Shown: positions 17,486 through 27,504 of the stretch, piece after piece
How the letters are laid out: every line of letters starts with the position of its first letter
Numbering within the stretch: the stretch's first letter is position 1
Assembly: GCF_008698235.1 (NCBI RefSeq)
Contig: NZ_PEBH01000002.1
Coordinates: forward strand, 62,001-126,000
DNA from: Bifidobacterium rousetti
Lineage (GTDB): Bacteria > Actinomycetota > Actinomycetes > Actinomycetales > Bifidobacteriaceae
Direction of reading: 5' to 3'
Length of the DNA: 64,000 nt
Program-made: the position numbers and the translations under genes
The notes under the pieces: generated by a model
Databases searched by the model: none
The model's input: only the letters and a program-made list of their open reading frames with translations
Told to the model about the DNA's origin: nothing

Positions 17486-17527
17486 AAGAGCCGCTTTCCC
17501 TTACTCTCGTAGGGGAAAGCGGCTCTT
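17486..17527 (-). terminator. Terminator of the tmRNA gene (bidirectional)
   Basis: Perfect 15-bp stem AAGAGCCGCTTTCCC with a 12-base loop; on the minus strand it is followed by TTCG after an in-stem TCTTTT, and it begins about 20 bases after the tmRNA 3' end. It may also end antitoxin transcription from the other side. Confidence 0.8.
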
Positions 17528-17545
17528 AGCCTGTCTTCGCAACAG

Positions 17546-17939
17546 TGGAGATGCGGGGAATTGAACCCCGGTCCGGCGACCGTACCCTCAGTCTTCTACG
17601 TGCGTAGTCTGCTGGCCGTGCGGCGGTTTTTCTGCTCCCAACTTTGTCGCAGACAACTGTTGGCGGGCATATCCGCAGTTAAAGTCCCGGTGTGGCCCTG
17701 AGGCTCAGCCACATCAGCAAGTCCTCTAAACGACGCTCAGCATCCCCCCGAAGACGAGGGAGAGTGAACGGAGCGGCTGCTCACTGGTTAATCCTGGCGC
17801 GAAGCTCAGGCAGCGAGAGCGAACTCAGTGCGGTTAGATTTAGCACTTATTCTTTTGCCGGGGGCATCCACGAGCGGACCCGGCGTTCTCGGCACGCTTC
17901 CCTGCGACGAACAGGTCACCGTCGAAACCGATCATCCCC
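17546..17939 (-). ncRNA. ssrA: Transfer-messenger RNA (tmRNA)
   Basis: The 5' end GGGGATG pairs with the 3' CATCTCC to make the tRNA-like acceptor stem, and the T-arm reads GGGGTTCAATTCCCC. The tag reading frame (17806-17844, minus) encodes AKSNRTEFALAA followed by TGA. The RNA rescues stalled ribosomes with SmpB and marks nascent chains for proteolysis. The 3' CCA is not encoded (the genome has CTG after the discriminator A) and must be added. It follows ftsQ, as in other bifidobacteria. Confidence 0.97.
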
Positions 17940-17983
17940 AATCTTGAATTATCAAGCAGCCCGTCTTTTCAGGCGGACACTTT

Positions 17984-18012
17984 AGCATACAGCCGTCGGG
18001 GATGAAACGCAA
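17984..18012 (-). promoter_or_regulatory. Promoter of ssrA
   Basis: On the minus strand TTGCGT (18007-18012), a 17-bp spacer and TATGCT (17984-17989), in the gap after the ftsQ stop. It would start transcription about 35 nt upstream of the mature tmRNA 5' end. Confidence 0.6.
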
Positions 18013-18067
18013 ATCGCCGTACCGCCCAGGCGCACGAATGCGCCGTGGGCGAAACCGGCGCCGCGTC

Positions 18068-19111
18068 TCAGCGCAGCACCGGCCGCAACGGCGCGGAGAC
18101 GTCGACCTGCGTCTTGTCCCCGATGACGTTCGGATCGGACAGGATCTTGTCGACGACGGCCTTTTTGAGCTTCATCTGCGAGGAGTCGCCCCAGACGACC
18201 ACATGCTTGCCGCCGTCGAGTTCGACGGTGACGGAGTCCTGCGTGTCCGCCGTGACCTTGGTGATGCTGTTGCGCATCGACTCGGACAGCGCATCCAGCA
18301 CCTTGAGCGCCTCCCTGACGCCGGTGCGCTTCAGGCTCGCCGACACGTCCTTCACCTCGATGACGGGGATGCCGTCCGCCGAGGCCCCCGCCACGGAGTT
18401 GAGCACGCGGGCCTTCGCGTCGACGGCGGTCATCGAGTCGCCATCCGTGGGTTTGAGCATCGCGGCGGGACGCTGCGACGCGACGACGACATCGAGCCCG
18501 TGCGGCCAGCGTTTCGTCGCCGTCGCGCTGGTGACGCCGGGGATGGACGACATGCGTTCGGTCATCTCGCCGGTGTTGACCAGCACGAGCGACCGGCCGG
18601 CCTGCCCGTCCACGATGTCGCGGATGTCGGCCTCGCTCACCCATTCGTTGGCGCCGGACACCGTGACCTGCGAGGCGTCGAGACGCAGCATGGGAGACAG
18701 GAACAGCAGCCAGCACAGCCCCGCGATCACGGCCGCGACGAGGACCGCCACGGCGACGCGCAGGGCGACGACCCTCACACCGGCGCGTTTGCGCTCCTTC
18801 GCCCGCGCCGTGAAATCGACGACCTTGGGCCTTGTGGCGAGGCCCAGCATGCCGGAGTTCTCCTGAAGCGTCTTGGCGACCAGATCCTCACTGCTCAGCC
18901 GACGCGCGTCGACGAACGCGCCCGGCTCCGAACGCGAGCGGTCCGCGGGCGTGCGCGACGATCCCGACGAGGCGGTGCGACGGCCGACGGCATGCCCGTC
19001 CGGCTGACGCCGTCCCTGCCGGTCCCGATCGTGTTCCGACGAACGCCCGTGTTCCGACGAACGGCCGCGGCTCCCCTTGCCGCCGGAGCTGACGACCCTG
19101 CCGGCCATCAC
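18068..19111 (-). CDS. ftsQ: Cell division protein FtsQ
   Basis: A 347-residue bitopic membrane protein. A long basic, Ser/Arg-rich cytoplasmic N-terminus (about 120 residues) precedes one membrane span (about residues 122-145), then a POTRA-like domain (LDASQVTVSGANEWVSEADIRDIV) and the FtsQ region. It links early and late divisome proteins at the septum. The ORF opens GTG-ATG; either could start translation, and the pair overlaps the murC stop. Last gene of the mra/mur/fts cluster. Confidence 0.93.
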   Translation of the reverse strand: MMAGRVVSSGGKGSRGRSSEHGRSSEHDRDRQGRRQPDGHAVGRRTASSGSSRTPADRSRSEPGAFVDARRLSSEDLVAKTLQENSGMLGLATRPKVVDFTARAKERKRAGVRVVALRVAVAVLVAAVIAGLCWLLFLSPMLRLDASQVTVSGANEWVSEADIRDIVDGQAGRSLVLVNTGEMTERMSSIPGVTSATATKRWPHGLDVVVASQRPAAMLKPTDGDSMTAVDAKARVLNSVAGASADGIPVIEVKDVSASLKRTGVREALKVLDALSESMRNSITKVTADTQDSVTVELDGGKHVVVWGDSSQMKLKKAVVDKILSDPNVIGDKTQVDVSAPLRPVLR

Positions 19112-20655
19112 TCGCAGCTTTCGCGATGCGCCTCGAGCGCGTGGAGGATCACCTCGCCCATGTCGGTGATGTCGCCGGCGCCCACGGTGAAGATGACGTC
19201 GCCGTGATGGGCGCGCATCGCCATCATCCGGGCGGCGAGCTCCATGTCGTCGACGGCGCGGAACTCGACACCGCTCATGCCCTGCGCCTCGCGCACGATG
19301 GTCAGCGGGCCGACGCCCGGGAAGTCGGCCTGCTTCTCGCGGGCCGGGTAGATGCCGGTGACGATGACGTCGTCGGCCTTGGCGAGCGCCTCGGCGAACT
19401 CACGGGCGAAGAACTTGGTGCGGCTGAACAGGTGCGGCTGGAACAGCACGCGGATCACGCTGTCCGGGTAGCGGCGGCGGGCGGCGTCGAGCAGCGCGGC
19501 GATCTCGGTGGGATGGTGCGCGTAGTCGTCGACCACGGTGACCTGCTTGACGACACCCTTGATCTGGAAGCGGCGTACGGCGCCGTGGAACGAGGCGAGG
19601 GCCCCGGCCGCGGCCACAGGATCGACGCCGAGCAGCACGGCGGCCGTGATGGCGGCCGCGGCGTTGCGCGCGTTGTGCAGTCCGGGCACGGTCAGCGAAA
19701 CCGGCACGTCGACGCCCGATCCCGTCTCCCGTCCGGCGACCGCCGCCGGCAGATGCAGCGTGAATCGTTCGGCGCCGGACCCGCTCGCCTCGCTTTCGGC
19801 CGCGATATGCACGTATGCTCCGTCTCCACGCCCTTCCAGCGCGGGATCGTCGGCGGGCGTGGCGCCGTAGGCGATGGCCTTGGACGCCGTCTCGGGGTCA
19901 AGGGCGAGCAGCACGGCGAGCGCGTTCGGATCGTCGGCGCAGATGATCACGTGCCCGGTGGCGTGCCTGGCGTGTTCGACGAACGCGGCGCGGTAGTGCG
20001 CCTCGTCGCCGTAGTGGTCGAGGTGGTCGGCCTCGCAGTGGGTGATGATCGCGATCTCGGGACGGTACTTCTCGAAGCTGCCGTCGGATTCGTCGGCCTC
20101 GGCGACGAGCGCGTCCCCACCGCCGACGTGTCCGCCGTCGATGACGGTGCCGTCGGCGCCCTGGATGGAGCCGCCGATCGCATAACTGGGGTCGGCGCCG
20201 CAATGCTCGAGGATGTGCGCGAGCATCGAACTGGTGGTGGTCTTGCCGTGCGCGCCCGCGACGGCGACCGCGCGGCGTCCGTGCATGAGCAGCGCGAGGA
20301 TGTCGCTGCGGTGCACGATGCGCTTGCCTGCGCCGGCCGCCGCGACGATCTCCGGGTTGTCGGGCTTGATGGCGCTGGAGTACACGACGGTGTCGGCGTC
20401 GGCGACGTTCTCGGCGCGCTGACCGAAGGCGACCCTGATGCCGAGCGACTCAAGACGGTCGGTCTTGGCGCTGCGCTCGCGATCGGAGCCGGACACGGCG
20501 ACCCCCCGCTCGTGCAGCATCTCGGCGAGGACGGACATGCCCGCTCCCCCGATGCCGATGAAATGCGTGGCCCCCAGCACGTCGACGGTTTCGTCGGCCG
20601 CGAACGCGGCGTGCTCGGGGTTGAGGATGATGGGCGATGTGGTGTCTGAGGTCAC
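19108..20655 (-). CDS. murC: UDP-N-acetylmuramate--L-alanine ligase
   Basis: A 515-residue cytoplasmic Mur ligase that adds the first amino acid (L-Ala) to UDP-MurNAc. N-terminal Rossmann motif HFIGIGGAGMSVLAEML; ATP loop GAHGKTTTSSML (about residues 130-141); later NARNAAAAITAA and VVDDYAHHPTEIAALL typical of MurC. The start is GTG 20655, nine bases after AAGGAG; the longer reading frame runs back across murG in another frame and is rejected. The stop overlaps the ftsQ start. Confidence 0.96.
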   Translation of the reverse strand: MTSDTTSPIILNPEHAAFAADETVDVLGATHFIGIGGAGMSVLAEMLHERGVAVSGSDRERSAKTDRLESLGIRVAFGQRAENVADADTVVYSSAIKPDNPEIVAAAGAGKRIVHRSDILALLMHGRRAVAVAGAHGKTTTSSMLAHILEHCGADPSYAIGGSIQGADGTVIDGGHVGGGDALVAEADESDGSFEKYRPEIAIITHCEADHLDHYGDEAHYRAAFVEHARHATGHVIICADDPNALAVLLALDPETASKAIAYGATPADDPALEGRGDGAYVHIAAESEASGSGAERFTLHLPAAVAGRETGSGVDVPVSLTVPGLHNARNAAAAITAAVLLGVDPVAAAGALASFHGAVRRFQIKGVVKQVTVVDDYAHHPTEIAALLDAARRRYPDSVIRVLFQPHLFSRTKFFAREFAEALAKADDVIVTGIYPAREKQADFPGVGPLTIVREAQGMSGVEFRAVDDMELAARMMAMRAHHGDVIFTVGAGDITDMGEVILHALEAHRESCE

Positions 20656-20729
20656 GGAAACGCACTCCTTGTGGAACGAAGTCAAACTGTATTCATTATG
20701 TCGCATGCGATGACGGCGGCGAACGGCGT

Positions 20730-21887
20730 TCAGGCGAGTTCGAGGACCCGCCTCGCCATCGTCTCGGCCGCGTCGCGGATGCCGTAGCCCCAGGCGTTGG
20801 CGCCCATGGCCGTGAGGCGTTCGCCGTCGGCGAGGAGCGTGGGGATCTCCTCGCGTACCCATGCCGGGGTCAGCTCGGAGTCCGCGACCATGAGGCCGCC
20901 GTCCGCATCGACGACCGGCTGGGCGTTGAACCGCTGCTCGCCGTTGCCGATCGGCAGCGGCACGTAGACGGCGGGCAGGCCCAAGGCGGTCAGTTCGGCG
21001 ACCGTGCCGGCGCCGGAACGGCAGATGACGAGGTCGGCGCAGGCGAACGCCAGATCGATGCGCTCCAGGTATTCGGCGACGTGGTAGTCCCCCTTGCCGG
21101 CGCTTTGCGGGCCGAGGCCCGTCAGGTGCCCGGCACCGGCGTTGACGTCGACGAGCTTCGTGACCTCGTCCGACTTGCCCTTGCCGGTCAGGTGCACGAC
21201 CTGCGCGACCTTGAGGATGTCGCCGGAGGCGGCGGCCACGGCCCGGTTGAGGCTCACCGCGCCCAGCGAGCCGCCGGTGACGAGCACGAGCGGGCGGTCG
21301 GGGTCGACGCCGAGTTCGCGCGCCGCCTCGGCGCGGGCGGCCGCCCGGTCGGTCTCGAGCTTGGTCACCAGCGAGGCGATGGCGGGGCGCAGCGGCAGCC
21401 CTACGCGTTCGATCTCGCCGCCCTTGGCGGGCTTCAGCCCGGTACCCTCGTAGACGGTGCCGATGAACTCGGCCCAGCGGCTGCCGAGCTTGTTGGCCAT
21501 GCCCGCGCGGGCGTTCTGCTCGTGGATGACGATCGGCACGCCCATCCTGTGCGCGGTGGCGTAGGCGGGGGCGGAGGCGTAGCCACCGAATCCGACGACC
21601 ACATCGGCCTGACGATCCTCGAGGATCGAACGCACCTTGCGCGTCTCGGCGGCCCATTTGCCGGGGAACTTCAGCATGTACAGGTTGGGACGGCGCGGGA
21701 ACGGCACCTTCTCGATGGTGTCGAGCTCGAGGCCGGCCGCGGGGACCAGATCCTTCTCGAGCCCCACGGCCGTGCCGATGACGCTCACCTTGGCATCGGG
21801 TTCGATTCGGCCGATCGCGGCGGCGACGGACAGCAACGGGTTGACATGGCCGGCGGTGCCGCCGCCGGCGAGGACGATGTGCTTCAT
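20730..21887 (-). CDS. murG: UDP-GlcNAc:undecaprenyl-PP-MurNAc-pentapeptide GlcNAc transferase
   Basis: A 385-residue GT28 enzyme that makes lipid II from lipid I on the inner membrane face. It begins [19 protein letters not shown] (GGGTAGH loop), has [16 protein letters not shown] and [14 protein letters not shown], and a C-terminal donor site with [11 protein letters not shown] and [14 protein letters not shown]. The start is ATG 21887; no clear ribosome site precedes it, so initiation may depend on coupling with ftsW. Confidence 0.96.
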   Translation of the reverse strand: MKHIVLAGGGTAGHVNPLLSVAAAIGRIEPDAKVSVIGTAVGLEKDLVPAAGLELDTIEKVPFPRRPNLYMLKFPGKWAAETRKVRSILEDRQADVVVGFGGYASAPAYATAHRMGVPIVIHEQNARAGMANKLGSRWAEFIGTVYEGTGLKPAKGGEIERVGLPLRPAIASLVTKLETDRAAARAEAARELGVDPDRPLVLVTGGSLGAVSLNRAVAAASGDILKVAQVVHLTGKGKSDEVTKLVDVNAGAGHLTGLGPQSAGKGDYHVAEYLERIDLAFACADLVICRSGAGTVAELTALGLPAVYVPLPIGNGEQRFNAQPVVDADGGLMVADSELTPAWVREEIPTLLADGERLTAMGANAWGYGIRDAAETMARRVLELA

Positions 21888-21954
21888 GCTGTACGAGCAT
21901 AGTCGCCCGCGGTCACAGTTGCTCGCCCGGGACGCAAGTCCTATTGTCCGATCG

Positions 21955-23151
21955 TCACAGCTTGGAGACATCAGCCTTGATCTGGGCCTGCTGGCGCATG
22001 ATCCGCAGCGCGACCCCGGATATGCCCAGACACATGATCATCGACGATCCGCCGGCGGAGATGAACGGCATCGGCACGCCGAACACGGGGAAGATGCCGA
22101 CGACGACGCCGATGTTGACCATCGCCTGGCCGACGAGCCAGACGAGGATCAGCATGAGCACCATCGAGCTGTAGCGGTCCTTGAGCTGCAGGGCGCTGAA
22201 CAGCAGGCACCATCCGAGGATCACGAAGATGAGGATCACCATCGCGCAGCCGAGGAAGCCGGTCTCCTCGCCGATGATCGCGAAGATGAAGTCGTTGTGC
22301 GCGGCCGGCAGGTAGTTCCATTTCTCGCGTGAGTTGCCGAGACCCAGCCCCAGGAACCCGCCTGAGGCGATCGCGTAGCGGGCGTGCATCGACTGGAAGC
22401 AGATGCCCTGCGCGTCGGCCGCCGAGCATTCGGTGTACGCGGCGAGCACGCGCTGTCGGCGGTTGGGGCTGGACGCGATCATCGCGATGACCCCCACCGC
22501 CATGACGACGCCCGACCCTGCCAGCCATTTGCCGGGGAAACCCGCGATGAGGAACGCCACGACGCCGATGAACAGGAGGATCATCGCGGTGCCGAGGTCC
22601 TTGCCGCCGAGCACGAGCAGCAGGCACACGACGTACACCCCGACGACCACGCTGTACGCCTTGACCTGGTCACGCAGGCTTTTCGCCCGGTCATAGCGGC
22701 GTTTGGCCACGATCAACGCCGAGGGCAGCCATATGCACAAGGCGAATTTGATGAGCTCGGCCGGCTGTATCGTGATGCCGCCGACGCGGATCCATCCCGC
22801 ATTGCCGTATTGCTCGACGCCGAGTCCGGTGAAGGTCAGCATCTGCACGGCCATGGCGAGGCCCACGGCGACGAAGCCGAACTGACGGTATAACTTGACC
22901 GGCAGCATCGACAGCACGAACCCCACCACCAGTCCGACGACGCAGAAAAACGCCTGATTGAGGCTGGAGAACGGCGACTTGCCCGTCGAGGCGTTCGATA
23001 CGGCGGAGCTGGAGAACACCATGATCACGCCGAAGACGCTCAGTCCCAGCACGGACATGCGGAACCCGTGGTAACACCACAGCGGGTTGAACAGGCTCTG
23101 CGGGCTTGTGGAGCGCTTTCCCGCGCGATCGGGGCGGTCAGCGTCCGTCAT
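21955..23151 (-). CDS. ftsW: Lipid II polymerase / cell division protein FtsW (SEDS family)
   Basis: A 398-residue membrane protein with about ten spans. SEDS features: [23 protein letters not shown] (about residues 119-141), [12 protein letters not shown], and near the end [18 protein letters not shown]. It polymerises lipid II at the septum together with the FtsI transpeptidase encoded in the same cluster. The start overlaps the murD stop by 14 bp. Confidence 0.94.
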   Translation of the reverse strand: MTDADRPDRAGKRSTSPQSLFNPLWCYHGFRMSVLGLSVFGVIMVFSSSAVSNASTGKSPFSSLNQAFFCVVGLVVGFVLSMLPVKLYRQFGFVAVGLAMAVQMLTFTGLGVEQYGNAGWIRVGGITIQPAELIKFALCIWLPSALIVAKRRYDRAKSLRDQVKAYSVVVGVYVVCLLLVLGGKDLGTAMILLFIGVVAFLIAGFPGKWLAGSGVVMAVGVIAMIASSPNRRQRVLAAYTECSAADAQGICFQSMHARYAIASGGFLGLGLGNSREKWNYLPAAHNDFIFAIIGEETGFLGCAMVILIFVILGWCLLFSALQLKDRYSSMVLMLILVWLVGQAMVNIGVVVGIFPVFGVPMPFISAGGSSMIMCLGISGVALRIMRQQAQIKADVSKL

Positions 23152-24589
23152 ACGCGCTGACCCATCGCCTGGCGGCCTCGGTGAACTTGACGCCGCGGTC
23201 GGCGTAGGAGACGAACTGGTCCATCGAGGCGCAGGCAGGGGCCATAAGGACCACGTCGCCGGGCTCGGCGTACCGTCCCGCGGCCTCGACGGCGCGGGCC
23301 ATCACGTCGTCGTTCGGATCGGGGTTGATGACGGTCAGCGGGGTCGACGGGGAGGACGCGGCGAAGGCGTCGATCATCGGCTGCTGGTCGCGTCCGATGA
23401 TCACGGCCGCCTTGATCGTGCGGCTGCGGTCGGCGACGAGATGTTCGAAGCGGCTGCCCTTGGCAAGGCCGCCCGCGATCCAGACCACCGAGCCGTCGGC
23501 GAAGCTTGACAGGGAAGCGTTGGCGGCATGCGCGTTGGTGGCCTTGGAGTCGTCGACGAAACGGATGGTGCGGCCGGCGTCGTCCGGCGTCGTCGCGGCG
23601 ACGGTGGCGATGCGGTGGCCGCCGGGCTTAAACGTGCGCAGCGCGTCGAGGGCCTTGTCGCGGTCGGCGCCGAAGCCGAGGACCAGCGCGAGGGCGGTGA
23701 GCGCGTCGGCGAGCAGATGCGGGTAGACCGTGCCGTCGGGCTCCGTCAGGTGATCGAACTCGGCGATCGGGGCGAGACGCACGGCCTCGCCGACCTCCGC
23801 CCCGGCGACGCCGCTCATGTCGACGATCCATCCGTCCTTGACGCCGATCTGGCCGGCCTTGGGCTCGTGGAGCGTGAAGCCGACCCGGCGGCACCCTTCG
23901 GCGGGCTCGGCCTCCTCGGCCTTGCGCGTGACCAGCGGGTCGTCCGCGTTGTAGACGAGGGCCCGCTTGACGCCGTGGAACACCTTGGCCTTGTCGGCGG
24001 CGTAGTTCTCGCGTCCACCGTGCCAATCGAGGTGGTCGTCGGCGATGTTGGTGATGGCGGCGCAGTCGAGGGCGAGCGAATCGGTGAAATGCAGCTGGAA
24101 GGAGCTCAGTTCGACGCACAGCACGTCATGCTCGGGGTTGGTGGCGCAGCGGGACAGGGACATCGCCATGTTGCCGGAGGCGATGTTGCCGGCGGTCGGC
24201 GCGTCGTAGCCGCACGCCTCGAGCATCACCGAGGTCATCTCGGTGGTGGAGGTCTTGCCGTTGGTGCCGGTGATGCCGATCCACGCGGCAGGCCGGCCGG
24301 TGCGCTTCGAGTCGACGCGCAAGCGCCAGGCGAACTCGACCTCGCTCAGCACGGGGATGCCGCGGCGCTGCGCCTCGAGGATGAACGGGGTGCGCGGGTT
24401 GAACACCGGGGACGACATCACATAGTCGATGCCGTTCCAGTCGACCTTGTCGAAGGAGTCGAGGTCGGCGTCCGGCTTCCTCTCGTCGACGCCGATGACC
24501 CTGGCGCCGGACTCGCGCAGCACCTCGGCCAGCGACGTGCCAGACACGCCGAGGCCCGCGATCAGAACGGTCCTGCCTGTGATATCCAT
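23138..24589 (-). CDS. murD: UDP-N-acetylmuramoylalanine--D-glutamate ligase
   Basis: A 483-residue Mur ligase that adds D-Glu. N-terminal [19 protein letters not shown] loop [14 protein letters not shown] (about residues 111-124); ELSSFQL and [12 protein letters not shown] in the central domain; [13 protein letters not shown] in the C-terminal domain. The start is ATG 24589, with AGGGGG about 11 bases upstream. It sits between mraY and ftsW in the usual cluster order. Confidence 0.96.
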   Translation of the reverse strand: MDITGRTVLIAGLGVSGTSLAEVLRESGARVIGVDERKPDADLDSFDKVDWNGIDYVMSSPVFNPRTPFILEAQRRGIPVLSEVEFAWRLRVDSKRTGRPAAWIGITGTNGKTSTTEMTSVMLEACGYDAPTAGNIASGNMAMSLSRCATNPEHDVLCVELSSFQLHFTDSLALDCAAITNIADDHLDWHGGRENYAADKAKVFHGVKRALVYNADDPLVTRKAEEAEPAEGCRRVGFTLHEPKAGQIGVKDGWIVDMSGVAGAEVGEAVRLAPIAEFDHLTEPDGTVYPHLLADALTALALVLGFGADRDKALDALRTFKPGGHRIATVAATTPDDAGRTIRFVDDSKATNAHAANASLSSFADGSVVWIAGGLAKGSRFEHLVADRSRTIKAAVIIGRDQQPMIDAFAASSPSTPLTVINPDPNDDVMARAVEAAGRYAEPGDVVLMAPACASMDQFVSYADRGVKFTEAARRWVSAYDGR

Positions 24590-24672
24590 GATTGCTTTGC
24601 CCCCTGATGGATGGTTGTGTAAAGACCCGTTATACGAACACCCGTATACGAACGCCCGGAAATCAGCCGGAA

Positions 24673-25779
24673 TCAGCCGAAGATCAGCCCGGAGCGGGTG
24701 GCCCAGTCGGCGTAGAAGACCACGAGCGCGATGAGCACGAACATGAGCTCGATCATCCAGAAGCGGACCACCACCTTGGATTCCTGCCATCCGCACAGCT
24801 CGAAGTGATGGTGGATCGGCGCCATCTTGAACACGCGCTTGTGCGTGGCCTTGAAGTAGCCGACCTGGATGACGTCGCTCATCGCCTCGATCACGTACAG
24901 TCCGCCGAGGATGACGGCGAGGAACTCGGTGTGCGTGGCGATCGACAGGGCCGCGAACAGGCCGCCCAGCGCGAGCGAACCGGTGTCGCCCATGAACACG
25001 GAGGCGGGGTTGGTGTTGTACCACAGGAACCCGATGCAGGCGACGGCGGCGCACACGGCGATGATCGTCAGGTCGAGCGGGTCGGAGACGGCGTACGCGT
25101 AGCCGGAGTGGCCGGCGCCCTTGAGGTGGTAGCTCTCCCAGAAGGCGATCACGCCGTAGCCAGTGAACGCGATCATCGACGAGCCGGCGGCGAGGCCGTC
25201 GAGGCCGTCGGTCAGGTTCACGGCGTTCGTCCACGCGGTCATCAGGAAGTTGACCCAGACGACGAACAGGACGATGGCGACGGCGCGTCCGGCGAATTCG
25301 AAGCTGAAGAACGGGCGCTCGATGAAGCTCATGCCCGCCTGCGCGCTCGGGAAGCCGCTTTTGGTGGGGATGATCAGGGCGAGCACCGCGTAGATCGTGG
25401 CGAAGATGAACTGGCCGATGAACTTGCCGCGCACCGTGAGCCCCTCACTCTGCTTCTTGCGCACCTTGGCGAAGTCGTCGATGAAGCCGAGCAGGCCCAT
25501 CGAGAGCATCGCGAAGAGCACGAGGACGGCGGACCACGACGGCTTGTCGCCCATGTGCAGGTAGCGGTAGAGGGCCGAGGCGCCCCATCCGAGCACGATG
25601 GCCAGGTTGATGACCACGCCGCCCAGCGTCGGGGTGCCGCGTTTGACCTGATGCGACTTCGGGCCGTCCTGGCGGATGTACTGGCCGTAATGCAGCCGGT
25701 GCACGAGCCGGATGAGCATCGGGGTGCCGACGAGCGTGACGACCAGCGTCACCAACATTCCAATGATTAGCGCAATCAC
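24673..25779 (-). CDS. mraY: Phospho-N-acetylmuramoyl-pentapeptide-transferase
   Basis: A 368-residue membrane enzyme that moves phospho-MurNAc-pentapeptide onto undecaprenyl phosphate (lipid I synthesis). About ten membrane spans. Signature regions: [13 protein letters not shown] (about residues 42-54), [15 protein letters not shown] with the DD pair, [15 protein letters not shown], and [12 protein letters not shown]. The histidine-rich PIHHHFE loop near the C-terminus matches the family. It is 110 bp from murF. Confidence 0.96.
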   Translation of the reverse strand: MIALIIGMLVTLVVTLVGTPMLIRLVHRLHYGQYIRQDGPKSHQVKRGTPTLGGVVINLAIVLGWGASALYRYLHMGDKPSWSAVLVLFAMLSMGLLGFIDDFAKVRKKQSEGLTVRGKFIGQFIFATIYAVLALIIPTKSGFPSAQAGMSFIERPFFSFEFAGRAVAIVLFVVWVNFLMTAWTNAVNLTDGLDGLAAGSSMIAFTGYGVIAFWESYHLKGAGHSGYAYAVSDPLDLTIIAVCAAVACIGFLWYNTNPASVFMGDTGSLALGGLFAALSIATHTEFLAVILGGLYVIEAMSDVIQVGYFKATHKRVFKMAPIHHHFELCGWQESKVVVRFWMIELMFVLIALVVFYADWATRSGLIFG

Positions 25780-25889
25780 TTCGGGTCTTTCCTCATTCCC
25801 TGTCTTCCCATGGGCGGCCTGTTCCCGCCCGACGTATATGCGTCAGCCGCGTATGCCGCGCCAGCCGCGTCCCGGCCCGGGACCCCATT

Positions 25890-27422
25890 TCACTGCGCGG
25901 GCGCCCAGCGTTCGGCCAGCGCGCTCAGGCCCGAGGCGTGCGAGCCCTTGAGCAGCACGACCGTTCCGGCGTGATCGCGCGCGACCGACGTGACGAGCCC
26001 GTCGGCCTCGTCGGCGTCGTGGACCCAGTCGACCGGCACGTTGGAGACGCCCTTGGCGGCCAGCTCGGCGCGGGCGCCTTCGGCCAGCGACTCGGCGAGC
26101 GCGTCGAACTCGGCGTCGGTCTTCGAACCGACCGCGATGATGCGGTCCAGTCCGAGGCCGGCCGCGTAGGCGCCGACCGAGCGGTGCAGGCCGCGCTCGT
26201 CGCCGCCGAGCTCGAGCATCGCGCCGAGCACGGCGACGCGGTACGGCTCGGGCTCCTTCCCGGCTCCCCAGCGGGCCAGACCGTCGAGTCCGGCCTTCAT
26301 CGAATCGGGGTTGGCGTTGAAGGAGTCGTCGATGAGCGTGAAGGAGGCGCCGTCGCGCTCGACCGTGGAGACGGCCATGCGGTGCGGGCTGATATGGCGC
26401 TGCTCGCCGAGCACGCGCGCGATGTCGTCGAGCGGCATGCCGAGCATGCGCGCGACGGTGGCCGCGGCCAGCGCGTTCATCACGTTGTGCGCGCCGGGGA
26501 TGCCCAGCTGGACGTGCACGCTCGCGCCGTCGTCGGTGAGAAGCGTGAACGAGGGCCTGTCGAGGTCGTCGGTCGCGATGTCGCGGGCGGTCAGGGCGTC
26601 GCCTGCCGCATGCGTCGGGTCGATGCCGAAGCGCACGACGCCGGCCGGGGCGATGGACGCCATCGCCGCCACATGCGCGTCGTCGGCGTTGAGCACGGCG
26701 ACGCCGTCCGGCAGCAGGCCGCGCACGATCTCGGACTTGGCCTGCGCGATGCGTTCGACGGAGCCGAACTCGCCCAGATGGGCCACGCCGACCTTGAGCA
26801 CGATGGCGATGTCCGGCGGGGCGATCGTGGTCAGATGCGCGATCTCGCCGACATGGTTCGCCCCCATCTCCGCGACGAAGTAGCGGGTGTCGGCGTTCAC
26901 GGTCAGCGCCGTGAGCGGCAGACCGATCTCGTTGTTGAACGAGCCGACGGGCGCGACCGTGGCGTCGAGGGTCGACAGCAGCGACTTGAGCAGGTCCTTG
27001 GTGGTGGTCTTGCCGACCGATCCGGTCAGCGCCACCAGCGTGAACGGCTTGCCGCCCTGCGCGGGGTCCGCGGCGGCGCGGCGGCGCTCGATGTTGTACC
27101 GTGCCAGCTCGCCCAACGCGGCGACGGTGTCGTCGACGACGATCTGCGCGATGTCCGCGCCGGCGACCTCATGGTCGACGATGGCGGCGACCGCGCCGGC
27201 GGCGCCCACCTTCGGCACGTAGTCATGACCGTCCACGCGCTCGCCCCTGATCGCGACGAACACGCCGCCGGCGGTCACCTGACGCGAGTCGCTGACCGTG
27301 GAGACGGCGACGGCGCCCTCGGGCACGCGCCCGGCCCCCTCACCCGTGGCCGGGGCCACGACCCTTCCTCCGGTCGCCTCGGCGATCTGCGTGATGGTCA
27401 TCGGCATCATCGTGCTGCCCAC
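25890..27422 (-). CDS. murF: UDP-N-acetylmuramoyl-tripeptide--D-alanyl-D-alanine ligase
   Basis: A 510-residue Mur ligase that adds D-Ala-D-Ala. Visible: STVSDSRQVTAGGVFVAIRGERVDGHDYV (N-terminal uridine domain), ATP loop ALTGSVGKTTTKDLL (about residues 133-147), EMGANHVGEIAHLT (MurF type), and IDDSFNANPDSMKAGLDGL. The start is GTG 27422, five bases after GAGGAG. Intact catalytic loop, in contrast to the MurE-like neighbour upstream. Confidence 0.95.
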   Translation of the reverse strand: MGSTMMPMTITQIAEATGGRVVAPATGEGAGRVPEGAVAVSTVSDSRQVTAGGVFVAIRGERVDGHDYVPKVGAAGAVAAIVDHEVAGADIAQIVVDDTVAALGELARYNIERRRAAADPAQGGKPFTLVALTGSVGKTTTKDLLKSLLSTLDATVAPVGSFNNEIGLPLTALTVNADTRYFVAEMGANHVGEIAHLTTIAPPDIAIVLKVGVAHLGEFGSVERIAQAKSEIVRGLLPDGVAVLNADDAHVAAMASIAPAGVVRFGIDPTHAAGDALTARDIATDDLDRPSFTLLTDDGASVHVQLGIPGAHNVMNALAAATVARMLGMPLDDIARVLGEQRHISPHRMAVSTVERDGASFTLIDDSFNANPDSMKAGLDGLARWGAGKEPEPYRVAVLGAMLELGGDERGLHRSVGAYAAGLGLDRIIAVGSKTDAEFDALAESLAEGARAELAAKGVSNVPVDWVHDADEADGLVTSVARDHAGTVVLLKGSHASGLSALAERWAPAQ

Positions 27423-27504
27423 TGTCTCTCCTCATTGTCCTTGGATGGTTTGATACGTTCCTGTGTTTCCCGGGTTTCCTGGGCCCGACCGGCGCCCGGA
27501 CCGC

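Noticed and set aside
20656..21900. Fusion of MurC to a long N-terminal extension
   Set aside because: The extra residues are an out-of-frame reading of murG; the GTG at 20655 with AAGGAG gives a standard-length MurC.
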